From: Dickeya chrysanthemi NCPPB 402
GTDB taxonomy: Bacteria; Pseudomonadota; Gammaproteobacteria; Enterobacterales; Enterobacteriaceae
Assembly (NCBI RefSeq): GCF_000406105.1
Contig: NZ_CM001974.1
Span: forward strand, 2,020,367-2,084,366
DNA length: 64,000 bases
Direction of reading: 5' to 3'
The position numbers were made by a program, and so were the translations under genes. The notes beneath the pieces were generated by a model. It was not told where the DNA came from and did no database searches. It saw only the letters and a program-made list of their open reading frames with translations. Positions 33,644 through 42,487 of this stretch are shown in pieces; positions within the stretch are counted from its first letter, which is position 1, and every line of letters starts with the position of its first letter.

Positions 33644-35239
33644 TTATATAGTTGTTTTTGGAATAAAGATGGAAAAAATAGCGCCGTGAGGCGAATTGTC
33701 AGACACTTCGATCACACCCTGTGCCTGACTGACATAGCTGGCCACCAGATGCAGGCCGAGCCCGTGATCGCCTTCCTGTTTACTGGTGACGCCCATCTCA
33801 AATACCCGATCCGCAATGGCGGGGTCAATCCCTGTGCCCTGATCCGCCACTTCAATGACTAATTCCTGTTCACCATCATGGATATAGACTTCAACAGGAG
33901 AGTAAGCCGGGGTACTGACCAGCGTAGCTTCTACGGCATTATCGATTAAATTCCCAATAATTGACATCAACTCTGTTTCACTCAGGGAAGCCGGGATACT
34001 GTTGAGCTGGCAACGTGGATCAAAATGCAGCTCTATGCCTTTTTCACGGGCGCTGGCGTATTTACCCAGCAACAGGCCGCAAAGCGCCGGAGAGCAGAAA
34101 CGGCTGGAGATGAAGTCCAGCACGACCTGTGCGCCTTCAGACTGTGCTTCAATGTAACGAATGGCTTCATCATAGCGACGCAGATGCAGCAACCCAGCCA
34201 GCGTGGCGGTCCAGTTGAGTTGTTCGTGCCGCAAAATACGCAGACTGTTGGCGTAGCGTTTGACCTGGCTGAGTTGCATGCTCAGAGTGTGGAGATCGTT
34301 CTTGTCGCGAAAACTGATCACCCAACCCTGCAACTCATCTTCCAGCATAATGCGCACGCGGCTGGCGATAACCGTGATCTGATTGAAACGACAGATCTCA
34401 TCATGGGTATCGGTTACCCAAATATCGCCATTAGAGAAGAACGGTACCGGCGCTATCACGTCATCGATCGGTTTACCGCGCAATTGGTACGAAGGCATCG
34501 CCAGGCCGAGAAGATCTTTCGCTGCGTGGTTGATCACGGCAATGTTGCGCTGTTTGTCGATAGCGATCACGCCTTCATAAATAGATTCCAGCAACGCTTT
34601 TTGTTGCCTGACCAGCAGCCGAATTTCGAGGGGTTCCAGCCCGAACATCTGTTTTTTCAGGTTACGCGAGAACCACCATGAAAAGAAGAACAGCGCAACC
34701 AGCATGGCGACGATGGCCAGGCTGACATGAGCCACTTTACTGAGTGTCAGGTTGTCGATGCGTTTTTTCAGATACCCGACAGACACGATGCCGATAACAC
34801 GGTCGCCATCCATAATGGGCGCCTTGCTGCGTAGCGAGATGCCGATAGCGCCGCGCCGCAACGTAATGGTGCTTTGCCCCTCCAGTACTTCTTTATTATC
34901 GCCGCCGATCATTTCGGTGCCGAGCAGTGACGGTTCTTCAGAATGGTAAAGATGGTTGGCGTTGCGATCGCCGATGACGATGAAGCTGGCATCGCTGCGG
35001 GCCTTAATCTGATCAACCAGATTGTCGATGGTTGCTGTGTCGTTGTGTTTCACTGCCTCGACCAACGAAGGAATAATCGCGATTTCACGTGCCTGAATCT
35101 GCGCCCGGCTGCCCAGTTCATCATAAAGCTGTTGGTCTACGGCACGGTAGTAGTAAAGCCCTGCGGTGATGAGCAGCAGAGAAAAAAAGATCATCAGGTA
35201 GATGAACAGCTTGAGATGGAACGGTAGCCTGACAGTCAT
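33644..35239 (-). CDS. citA: Sensor histidine kinase CitA (DpiB type)
   Basis: Citrate-sensing membrane kinase, 531 residues. TM1 lies at about 10-28, a periplasmic PASp sensor domain at 30-170 and TM2 at about 172-195. A cytoplasmic PAS domain follows (LLESIYEGVIAIDKQRNIAV). The kinase core has phospho-His in the family motif LRILRHEQLNW, then NLIDNAVEAT (N box), ADQGTGIDP (G1) and HGLGLHLVASYV (G2). It is upstream of citB and divergent from the citrate carrier. Family and context make citrate the expected ligand. Confidence 0.93.
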   Translation of the reverse strand: MTVRLPFHLKLFIYLMIFFSLLLITAGLYYYRAVDQQLYDELGSRAQIQAREIAIIPSLVEAVKHNDTATIDNLVDQIKARSDASFIVIGDRNANHLYHSEEPSLLGTEMIGGDNKEVLEGQSTITLRRGAIGISLRSKAPIMDGDRVIGIVSVGYLKKRIDNLTLSKVAHVSLAIVAMLVALFFFSWWFSRNLKKQMFGLEPLEIRLLVRQQKALLESIYEGVIAIDKQRNIAVINHAAKDLLGLAMPSYQLRGKPIDDVIAPVPFFSNGDIWVTDTHDEICRFNQITVIASRVRIMLEDELQGWVISFRDKNDLHTLSMQLSQVKRYANSLRILRHEQLNWTATLAGLLHLRRYDEAIRYIEAQSEGAQVVLDFISSRFCSPALCGLLLGKYASAREKGIELHFDPRCQLNSIPASLSETELMSIIGNLIDNAVEATLVSTPAYSPVEVYIHDGEQELVIEVADQGTGIDPAIADRVFEMGVTSKQEGDHGLGLHLVASYVSQAQGVIEVSDNSPHGAIFSIFIPKTTI

Positions 35240-35667
35240 AATGTGCTAAATCACCGGTAAAACGAACAAACGAAGATGGCTAATTTATCATGAAAGGCGT
35301 AAAAGAAAGGGGATAAAAAATAGTCTTGTGAAGCGTTTCGCGCAAATTGTGAAAATAGTATTTTTGTTTCAGTTGTTTTAAATAAGACGTAAATTGCCTG
35401 TCACCGAGAGTGGACATTTTAATTACTTTTTTTCAACATGTTATTTTCTTATTGTAATAGTGACCATTTGCGCCATAAAAACCATAAAAACTACAGACAA
35501 AAACATCTCACCATCATTTTTTAATTATTTGATTTTAATGAATAAAATAATAAAAACCATAAAAACCATAAGCACCATTAAAACTCATTTTTTAATTTGA
35601 GGATTATCACATAATAACGGGCGCTGACCTTTTACTATGCACGGGAAAATAACAAGGGGAGAAGGTT
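35240..35667. promoter_or_regulatory. citA-citS divergent control region with phased 9-bp repeats
   Basis: 428 bases, very AT-rich. Two clusters of three head-to-tail 9-mers beginning CCAT are seen: 35464-35490 (CCATTTGCG, CCATAAAAA, CCATAAAAA) and 35557-35583 (CCATAAAAA, CCATAAGCA, CCATTAAAA). The clusters begin 93 bases apart, close to nine helical turns. CitB/DpiA proteins bind AT-rich DNA in such divergent regions, so these are likely operator arrays; this is inference. No gene is seen here. Confidence 0.6.
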
Positions 35668-37035
35668 ATGAGTACCACTGATGATTCTTATATCGTTGTA
35701 AAAGATGAAGCCTCTGGGAAGGTTTCATTAAAAGAAAAATGGTGGCACGTTCTGGATAACTATAAAATTGGTGTTATTCCAGTGCCGCTGTTTATTCTGG
35801 CTGGTCTATTAATTGCGCTGGATTGTCTTGAAGGCAAACTGCCCAGCGATATCGTAGTCATGGTCGCTACGCTGGCGTTTTTTGGCTTTGCTTGCGGTGA
35901 ATTCGGCAAGCGTTTGCCGTTTATCGGCAAAATGGGGGCCGCCGCGATTTGCGCCACGTTTATTCCGTCTGCGCTGGTTTATTACGGTCTGCTGCCGTCG
36001 GTTGTTGTGGATGCCACGACCAAGTTCTACAAATCCACCAATATTCTGTATCTCTATATCTGCTGCATTATTGTCGGCAGCATTATGAGCATGAATCGGC
36101 AGACGCTGATTCAGGGCTTCCTGCGCATTTTCTTCCCCATGTTGTGCGGTGAAGTCGTGGGTATGCTGGTTGGTATGGGTGTCGGCATGATGCTGGGCCT
36201 GGATCCGTTCCAGATCTTCTTCTTCCTGGTGCTGCCGATTATGGCAGGCGGTGTGGGTGAAGGGGCGATTCCTCTGTCTATCGGTTATGCCACCTTGCTG
36301 CACATGGAGCAAGGCGTCGCGCTGGGCCGCATCCTGCCGATCGTTATGCTGGGCAGCCTGACTGCCATCGTTCTGGCCGGTACGCTGAACCAACTGGGTA
36401 AACGTTATCCGCACCTGACTGGTGAAGGCGAACTGATGCCGAACAAAGCAAACGGCACCGAACAGGCTCCGGCCACACTCACCAGCACGCTGAGCGGCAA
36501 AATGGACCCGGCCAATCTGGCGGCGGGCGCTCTGCTGGCTATCCTGCTGTACATGATCGGTATGTTGGGCCATAAGCTGATTGGTCTGCCGGCACCGGTG
36601 GGTATGCTGTTTGCCGCAGTCATCGTGAAGCTGGCTAATGGCGCATCTCCGCGTCTGCTGGAAGGGTCTCAGGTCGTTTACAAATTCTTCCAGACTTCTG
36701 TGACTTACCCGATTCTGTTCGCCGTCGGCGTGGCGATTACCCCTTGGGAAGAGCTGGTACACGCTTTCACTATTACCAATCTGATGGTGATTGTGTCCAC
36801 TGTTGTGGCACTGGTGACCACCGGCTTCTTTGTTGGCAAGAAAATCGGTATGCACCCGATTGATGTCGCCATCATCTCCTGCTGCCAGAGCGGGCAGGGC
36901 GGTACCGGCGACGTGGCCATTCTCACCGCCGGCAACCGTATGGTACTGATGCCTTTCGCTCAGATTGCTACCCGTATCGGTGGGGCAATCAACGTCTCCG
37001 TGGCCTTGCTGGTACTCGGCAAGTTCCTGGTGTGA
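35668..37035 (+). CDS. citS: CitS-type sodium/citrate symporter (2-hydroxycarboxylate transporter family)
   Basis: Inner-membrane citrate carrier, 455 residues with about eleven membrane spans. The two family signature loops are present: IMAGGVGEGAIPLS mid-protein and CQSGQGGTGDVAIL near the C-terminus, the GGxG pair characteristic of 2HCT carriers. AAGGGGAGAAGGTT before the ATG is a strong ribosome-binding site. It is first in the citrate operon and brings in citrate, probably with Na+. The specificity (citrate over malate) is inferred from the operon. A hairpin follows the gene, so downstream genes may be expressed less. Confidence 0.88.
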   Translation: MSTTDDSYIVVKDEASGKVSLKEKWWHVLDNYKIGVIPVPLFILAGLLIALDCLEGKLPSDIVVMVATLAFFGFACGEFGKRLPFIGKMGAAAICATFIPSALVYYGLLPSVVVDATTKFYKSTNILYLYICCIIVGSIMSMNRQTLIQGFLRIFFPMLCGEVVGMLVGMGVGMMLGLDPFQIFFFLVLPIMAGGVGEGAIPLSIGYATLLHMEQGVALGRILPIVMLGSLTAIVLAGTLNQLGKRYPHLTGEGELMPNKANGTEQAPATLTSTLSGKMDPANLAAGALLAILLYMIGMLGHKLIGLPAPVGMLFAAVIVKLANGASPRLLEGSQVVYKFFQTSVTYPILFAVGVAITPWEELVHAFTITNLMVIVSTVVALVTTGFFVGKKIGMHPIDVAIISCCQSGQGGTGDVAILTAGNRMVLMPFAQIATRIGGAINVSVALLVLGKFLV

Positions 37036-37061
37036 CGGTGTATGACAAAAAAACAAATAAC

Positions 37062-37086
37062 GCCGCGATAGTTCGCGGCCTTATTT
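37062..37086 (+). terminator. Attenuating hairpin after citS
   Basis: GCCGCGA/TCGCGGC stem followed by CTTATTT between citS and the FAH-family gene. It is probably a partial terminator that sets the ratio of carrier to lyase enzymes. Confidence 0.6.
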
Positions 37087-37100
37087 AAACGGGAAAGATT

Positions 37101-37985
37101 ATGAAACTTGCAAGTTACCGCCATCACGGCAAAAACAGCTACGGGATCCACACGCCGGCAGGTCTGATTGATTTGGGCAGCCGCCTTGGCGACCGTTATC
37201 CGGACCTGAAAGCCCTGCTGGCAGGCGAGGCGCTCCACGAAGCCGCCGCCTTTCAGACCGAGACGCCTGATGTCGCCGTCGCCGACGTCACCTTCCTGCC
37301 GGTGATCGTCGCGCCGTCCAAAATCCTTTGCGTCGGCATGAACTACGCCGACAAGCGCAAAGAATTCAACGAGCAGAACCCCGCACCGACCCTATTTGTG
37401 CGTTTCGCCGACTCCCAGACCGGCCACGGCACGCAGGTGCTCAAGCCGCACTACTCCAGCGAATTCGACTATGAAGGCGAACTGGCGGTCATCATCGGCA
37501 AGAACGGTCAGAACATCAGTCGCGACGAGGCGTTGTCGTTTGTCGCTGGCTACAGCTGCTACATGGACGGCTCCGCCCGCGACTGGCAGCACAGCTGGTT
37601 TACCGCCGGCAAGAACTGGCAGAAGACCGGTGCCTTCGGCCCGTATCTCACCACCCGCGACGAGATCCCCGATCCGCACGCTCTGGCCATCCGTACCTAT
37701 CTCAACGGCCGTATGGTGCAGGACGACAACACCGCCAGCATGATCCACAAGGTGGCGGACCTGATCGAGTACATCAGCACCTTTACCGCGCTGAGCGCCG
37801 GCGACGTCATCATCACCGGCTCGCCGGGCGGCGTCGGCAAGAAACGTACCCCGCCGTTGTTCATGAAGCCGGGCGACAGCATTGAAGTGGAAATCGAGAA
37901 CGTGGGTCACCTGCGCAACACCATTGGTGAAGTCGCCCAGACGGTGAAAACCCCGCGCGCCGAACCCGTCGCGGCCGGGCACTGA
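37101..37985 (+). CDS. Fumarylacetoacetate hydrolase-family enzyme, candidate oxaloacetate decarboxylase
   Basis: A 294-residue FAH-fold protein. Metal-binding acidic residues are visible in FDYEGELAVIIGK and the catalytic region in YMDGSARDWQ, with GDVIITGSPGGVGKKRTPP near the end. Family members of this size (FAHD1, Corynebacterium Cg1458) include soluble oxaloacetate decarboxylases and oxaloacetate tautomerases. In Klebsiella the OadGAB membrane pump handles the oxaloacetate made by citrate lyase; no oad genes occur here and this gene lies between carrier and lyase. I infer that it processes oxaloacetate. Ribosome-binding site GGGAAAG. GC content rises sharply from this gene on. Confidence 0.82.
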   Translation: MKLASYRHHGKNSYGIHTPAGLIDLGSRLGDRYPDLKALLAGEALHEAAAFQTETPDVAVADVTFLPVIVAPSKILCVGMNYADKRKEFNEQNPAPTLFVRFADSQTGHGTQVLKPHYSSEFDYEGELAVIIGKNGQNISRDEALSFVAGYSCYMDGSARDWQHSWFTAGKNWQKTGAFGPYLTTRDEIPDPHALAIRTYLNGRMVQDDNTASMIHKVADLIEYISTFTALSAGDVIITGSPGGVGKKRTPPLFMKPGDSIEVEIENVGHLRNTIGEVAQTVKTPRAEPVAAGH

Positions 37986-38048
37986 ATCGTTCCCGCCGGG
38001 ATGCCGGCGGCGTCGGCCCCGGCGTGACGGGGTATAGCAACAAGCAGG

Positions 38049-39101
38049 ATGACCGTTATGTATGCCGATGAGAGCATTACGTTTACCACACTGGATGTCC
38101 GCACCCAGCCTCCCGAGCTGGCCGACATCGCACAATTTCTTGGCGCCTGTCGGCTGGGCATGGACCGGGATCTCGAGTTCGTTGTGGTGGGACGGCATCA
38201 CGGCAGACTGGTAGCCTGTGCCGGGCTGTGCGGCAATACCATCAAGTGTGTGGCGGTGGACCCTGACTACCGCGAGCTCAGTCTGGGCGTGAAGGTGGTG
38301 AACGAGGTGGTGCAACTGGCGGCCGAGCGCGGCCTGTTCCACCTGTTTCTCTACACCCGCCCCTGCAACATTGCGGCGTTCCGCGGCTGCGGTTTCCACC
38401 CGATCGCCCGTTATGACGACCAGGCGGTGCTGATGGAGAACACCCCCATCGGCATCCGGCAGTACTGCCGGTCGCTGTCGGCGCAGTCTCAGCCGGGCCG
38501 GGACATCGGCGCCATCGTGATGAACGCCAACCCGTTTACGTTGGGGCACCGCTATCTGGCCGAGCAGGCCGCCCGCGCCTGCGACTGGCTGCATATTTTC
38601 GTGGTGCGCGAGGATGTCTCTTTCTTTCCGTTCGCCGAACGGCTGGAGATGGTGCGTCAGGGCGTGGCGGATATCCCGAATCTGACGGTGCACGCCGGGT
38701 CGGCCTACCTGATTTCCAAGGCCACCTTTCCGGGGTATTTCCTGAAGGAAGAGAAGCTGATCACCCGGGCGCACGCCGCACTGGACCTGATCATCTTTCG
38801 TCAGTACATCGCCCCGGCGCTCGGCATCACCCGGCGTTTCGTCGGCACCGAGCCGTTCTGCCCGGTGACGCACCAGTACAACCAGGACATGCACCACTGG
38901 CTGGAGCAGGACGGGCGGGTAGCCGCCCCGGCGCTGGACGTGGTGGAAATCGAACGTACGCGCGAACACTCCGGCCTGGCGATTTCCGCCTCTGAAGTGC
39001 GCCGGCTGCTGAAGCAGCGCCAGTTCGACGCCATTCGCGAGATTGTCCCGGCGACGACGTATGCGCATTTACAACGCCATGGCGAACTCGCCTGCGCGTG
39101 A
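38049..39101 (+). CDS. citC: [Citrate (pro-3S)-lyase] ligase
   Basis: Acetylates the thiol of the citrate lyase acyl-carrier prosthetic group with acetate and ATP, activating the enzyme. It has 350 residues: an N-terminal GNAT-like domain (residues about 1-130, DPDYRELSLGVKVVNEVV) and a nucleotidylyltransferase domain with the HxGH-type motif NANPFTLGHRYL near residue 160 and the closing SASEVRRLLKQ. An ATG at 38058 has better ribosome-binding spacing than 38049. It heads the lyase genes citCDEFXG. Confidence 0.95.
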   Translation: MTVMYADESITFTTLDVRTQPPELADIAQFLGACRLGMDRDLEFVVVGRHHGRLVACAGLCGNTIKCVAVDPDYRELSLGVKVVNEVVQLAAERGLFHLFLYTRPCNIAAFRGCGFHPIARYDDQAVLMENTPIGIRQYCRSLSAQSQPGRDIGAIVMNANPFTLGHRYLAEQAARACDWLHIFVVREDVSFFPFAERLEMVRQGVADIPNLTVHAGSAYLISKATFPGYFLKEEKLITRAHAALDLIIFRQYIAPALGITRRFVGTEPFCPVTHQYNQDMHHWLEQDGRVAAPALDVVEIERTREHSGLAISASEVRRLLKQRQFDAIREIVPATTYAHLQRHGELACA

Positions 39102-39134
39102 CGCGTCTTTAATGTATCAAGCAGGTAAAACAAC

Positions 39135-39425
39135 ATGAAAATTATCAAGGAAGCCCTGGCGGGCACCTTCGAGTCCAGCGACCTGCTGGTCAGGGTGTCC
39201 CCGGCGGAAGGCCCGCTGACCGTGGTGATAAACAGCGAGGTCATCAAGCAGTTCGGCGACCAGATCACGCAGGTGGTGAACGACACCCTGCGTACGCTGG
39301 GGGTGGAAGCCGGCACCGTGGTAGTGGAAGACAAGGGCGCGCTGGACTGCGTGATCCGCGCCCGGGTGCAGAGTGCGGTGCTGCGCGCCGCCGGCGTTGA
39401 CGAGATCGATTGGGAGAGACTGTGA
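39135..39425 (+). CDS. citD: Citrate lyase acyl carrier protein (gamma subunit)
   Basis: Small acyl carrier of citrate lyase, 96 residues. It carries the phosphoribosyl-dephospho-CoA group on Ser14, seen in [11 protein letters not shown]. Its stop codon shares one base with the citE start, so the two are translationally coupled. Confidence 0.95.
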   Translation: MKIIKEALAGTFESSDLLVRVSPAEGPLTVVINSEVIKQFGDQITQVVNDTLRTLGVEAGTVVVEDKGALDCVIRARVQSAVLRAAGVDEIDWERL

Positions 39426-40330
39426 TGAGCGCTACTCAGACGAAAGCCACTCAGCCGAAAAAACTGCGCCGCAGCATGCTGTTCCTGCCGGGTGCGAATG
39501 CCGCCATGCTGTCCAACGCCTTTATCTACCGGCCCGACTCCATCATGTTCGATCTGGAGGATGCGGTATCGCTGCGCGAGAAAGATACCGCGCGTCTGCT
39601 GGTCTACCATGCGCTGCAACACCCGATGTATCAGGACATTGAAACCGTGGTGCGCATCAACCAGCTCAACACGCCGTTCGGTCTGAAGGACCTGGAAGCG
39701 GCGGTACGGGGCGGCGTGGATGTCATCCGACTGCCGAAGACCGACTCCACCGACGACGTCGATGAGCTGGAACATCACCTGGTCCGCATCGAAAAAGCGT
39801 GCGGCCGTGAAGTCGGCTCCACCCGTATCATGGCGGCCATTGAGTCCGCGGTCGGGGTGATCAACGCGGTGTCCATCGCCCGATCTTCCGAACGGATGAT
39901 CGGTATCGCGCTGGCGGCGTTCGACTATGTGATGGACATGCAGACCGAGCGCGGTGACGGCACCGAGCTATTCTATGCGCGCTGTGCGGTGCTGCACGCG
40001 GCCCGCGCGGCCGGCATCGACGCCTTTGACGTGGTGTACTCCAACGTCAACGACGAGGCGGGCTTCCTGAAGGAAGTGGAGCTGATCCGCAAGCTGGGTT
40101 TCAACGGCAAATCGCTGATCAACCCGCGCCAGATAGAGCTGTTGCACAACGCCTACGCGCCGACCCAGGACGAGGTGGACTACGCCCATCTGGTGATCAA
40201 GGCGGCGGAAGACGGCGAGCGCGCCGGTCTTGGGGTCATTTCGCTGAACGGAAAAATGATCGATGGCCCGATTATCGACCACGCCCGCCGGGTGGTGGAG
40301 CGCGCGCTGGCGTCCGGCGTGCGTCAGTAG
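39425..40330 (+). CDS. citE: Citrate lyase beta subunit (citryl-ACP lyase)
   Basis: Cleaves citryl-ACP to oxaloacetate and acetyl-ACP. About 301 residues of the HpcH/HpaI TIM-barrel class: [15 protein letters not shown] at the N-terminus, the metal-binding [13 protein letters not shown] segment, and [13 protein letters not shown] in the barrel. The ATG at 39425 overlaps the citD stop; an earlier in-frame codon at 39410 is less likely. Confidence 0.96.
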   Translation: MSATQTKATQPKKLRRSMLFLPGANAAMLSNAFIYRPDSIMFDLEDAVSLREKDTARLLVYHALQHPMYQDIETVVRINQLNTPFGLKDLEAAVRGGVDVIRLPKTDSTDDVDELEHHLVRIEKACGREVGSTRIMAAIESAVGVINAVSIARSSERMIGIALAAFDYVMDMQTERGDGTELFYARCAVLHAARAAGIDAFDVVYSNVNDEAGFLKEVELIRKLGFNGKSLINPRQIELLHNAYAPTQDEVDYAHLVIKAAEDGERAGLGVISLNGKMIDGPIIDHARRVVERALASGVRQ

Positions 40331-40418
40331 GCGCAGACCGGTTAACCGATATTTCCGCACGGGCCGGCCGGCGGCGTGATGTCGCGCCGGCGGGCCGTCG
40401 CAATGACAGGATTGGATC

Positions 40419-41948
40419 ATGAGTAATTTTATTGAAGCACTGCAGCAGCAATATCCGGAAAAAAGCCATCTGCAGCCGTTCGTCAGCGCCAACCACTGCA
40501 CACCCTGGCTGAATGACGTCACCGAAAAGCACCAGCGCAAGCTGTGCGCCGATCTGGAGGAAGCCATTCGCAAGAGCGGGCTGCAGGACGGCATGACCAT
40601 TTCGTTCCACCACGCGTTCCGTGAAGGGGACAAGGTGATTAACCACGTGGTGGACACGCTGGCACGGCTGGGATTTAAAGATCTGACGCTGGCGTCCAGC
40701 TCGCTGATGACCTGCAACGCGCCGCTGATAGAACACATCCGCAATGGCGTTATCCGCCGTATCTACACCTCCGGTATGCGCGGCAAGCTGGCGGACGCCA
40801 TTTCGCATGGCCTGATGAAAGAGCCGGTGCAGATTCACTCGCACGGTGGCCGGGTGCACCTGTTGCAGAGCGGCGAACTGAAGATAGACGTGGCGTTTCT
40901 CGGGGTGCCGAGCAGCGATGAATTCGGCAATGCCAACGGCACGTCGGGGAAATCCCGCTGCGGGTCGCTGGGCTACGCGATGGTGGACGCGCACTACGCG
41001 AAGACGGTGGTGCTGTTGACGGAGAGTCTGGTGCCGTTCCCGAACGTGCCAGCCAGCATCGTGCAGGACCAGGTGGACTTCGTGGTGCCGGTGGAGGAAG
41101 TGGGCGACCCGGCGAAAATCAGCGTGGGGGCGGCACGTGTGACCAGCAACCCGCGTGAGCTGTTGATAGCACGCCGGGCGGCGGACGTGATCGCGCATTC
41201 CGGGTATTTCAAACCGGGCTTTTCCATCCAGACCGGATCCGGTGCGGCATCGACCGCCTGTACCCGTTTTCTGGAAGACCGGATGCAGAAACAGGGGGTG
41301 ACGGCGCGCTTCGCGCTCGGCGGCATCACCGGCAGCATCGTTGATCTGCATGAAAAAGGGTTGATCGAGAAACTGCTGGATACCCAGTGTTTTGACGCGA
41401 ATGCGGCGGCCTCGCTGGCGAAAAACCCGAACCATGTGGAAATTTCCACCAACGTGTACGCCAACCCGAGCTCAAAGGCGGCGTGTTGCGACCAACTGGA
41501 CGTGGTGATCCTGAGTGCGCTGGAAATCGACACCCAGTTCAACGTGAACGTGATCACCGGCTCGGACGGGGTGATGCGCGGGGCGTCGGGCGGTCACTGC
41601 GATGTGGCGACGGCGGCGAATCTGACCATCGTGGTGGCGCCGCTGATCCGCAGCCGTATCCCGACGGTGGTGCGTCAGGTGACGACCTGCGTGACGCCGG
41701 GGAGCGCCATCGACGTGCTGGTAACCGACCACGGTATCGCGGTGAATCCGTCGCGACCGGAAGTGGCGGAGCGTCTGACTCAGGCGGGCCTGAGCGTCAT
41801 GTCGATCGAGGAACTGTACCAGCGGGCGATCCAACTGGTGGGCGAACCGAAGGCGATTGAATTTCACGACCGTATCGTGGGGGTGATCCGCTACCGCGAC
41901 GGCAGTGTGATCGACGTGGTACGTCAGGTGAAAGAGGATAACGCGTGA
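40419..41948 (+). CDS. citF: Citrate lyase alpha subunit (citrate:acetyl-ACP transferase)
   Basis: Exchanges the acetyl group on CitD for citrate. It has 509 residues, the usual length, with conserved stretches HSHGGRVHLLQSGEL, GTSGKSRCGSLGYAM, FSIQTGSGAASTACTRFLED and GASGGHCDVATAANL. It ends in a 4-base overlap with citX. It belongs to the high-GC block with citC-E. Confidence 0.96.
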   Translation: MSNFIEALQQQYPEKSHLQPFVSANHCTPWLNDVTEKHQRKLCADLEEAIRKSGLQDGMTISFHHAFREGDKVINHVVDTLARLGFKDLTLASSSLMTCNAPLIEHIRNGVIRRIYTSGMRGKLADAISHGLMKEPVQIHSHGGRVHLLQSGELKIDVAFLGVPSSDEFGNANGTSGKSRCGSLGYAMVDAHYAKTVVLLTESLVPFPNVPASIVQDQVDFVVPVEEVGDPAKISVGAARVTSNPRELLIARRAADVIAHSGYFKPGFSIQTGSGAASTACTRFLEDRMQKQGVTARFALGGITGSIVDLHEKGLIEKLLDTQCFDANAAASLAKNPNHVEISTNVYANPSSKAACCDQLDVVILSALEIDTQFNVNVITGSDGVMRGASGGHCDVATAANLTIVVAPLIRSRIPTVVRQVTTCVTPGSAIDVLVTDHGIAVNPSRPEVAERLTQAGLSVMSIEELYQRAIQLVGEPKAIEFHDRIVGVIRYRDGSVIDVVRQVKEDNA

Positions 41949-42487
41949 GCGATATTGCGACGGATACACCGGCCGGCGTCTCACTGAATACTCTGCTAGC
42001 GGCGAAGGAACGCCGCTGTGCACGCCAGCAGCAATTGCTGGCGCAGCACCAGTCTACGCTGGTGTCGTTGACGCTGGTGACACCGGGACCGGTCAAAGAT
42101 TCTCCGCTGTATCGCCGGACGATGAGGGATGCCGTGGCGGCGTTTAACGACCTGTGTCTGGCCCGCGGCTGGGATGTGCTGGAGCAGCAGTTACATTGGC
42201 TGGATACCGGTGCGGAATCATTCTGGGTCGTGACCAAGGATGCCTTGAGTGTCAAGGCGGCAGCCATTGCACTGGAGGATCAACATCCATTGGGGCGTTT
42301 ATGGGATTTCGACGTGTTTTGCCCGCAGGAAGGGTCGATCAGCCGAACGTTGCTGGCGCACGAGCATCGTCGGTGTATACTTTGCGATGAATCGGCGCAT
42401 GCCTGCGCGCGTTCGCGCCGTCACGCGTTACCGGACGTGATTGAAAAAGTCGAGAGTATCCTCCATGCCTGGTTTAACGCACACTGA
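41945..42487 (+). CDS. citX: Apo-citrate lyase phosphoribosyl-dephospho-CoA transferase
   Basis: Transfers the prosthetic-group precursor made by CitG onto apo-CitD. It has 180 residues starting at a GTG that overlaps the citF stop. The conserved HPLGRLWDFDVFCP motif and the CILCDESAHACARSRRH motif are present. It overlaps the beginning of citG by about 20 bases. Confidence 0.93.
   Translation: MSDIATDTPAGVSLNTLLAAKERRCARQQQLLAQHQSTLVSLTLVTPGPVKDSPLYRRTMRDAVAAFNDLCLARGWDVLEQQLHWLDTGAESFWVVTKDALSVKAAAIALEDQHPLGRLWDFDVFCPQEGSISRTLLAHEHRRCILCDESAHACARSRRHALPDVIEKVESILHAWFNAH

Noticed and set aside
35464..35583. CRISPR-like array in the citA-citS region
   Set aside because: Repeats are 9 bp and directly adjacent, without spacers, and no cas genes are present; operator array is the better explanation.
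35809..37056. Long minus-strand frame opposite citS, rich in Gln and His
   Set aside because: It is antisense to a clear 2HCT carrier gene; composition is that of a shadow frame.
37392..39068. 558-codon minus-strand frame opposite the FAH gene and citC
   Set aside because: High-GC genes leave long open frames on the other strand. citC and the FAH gene have family motifs and good starts; the antisense frame has none.
40272..41435. 387-codon minus-strand frame opposite citF
   Set aside because: Again a high-GC shadow; citF motifs are intact on the plus strand.
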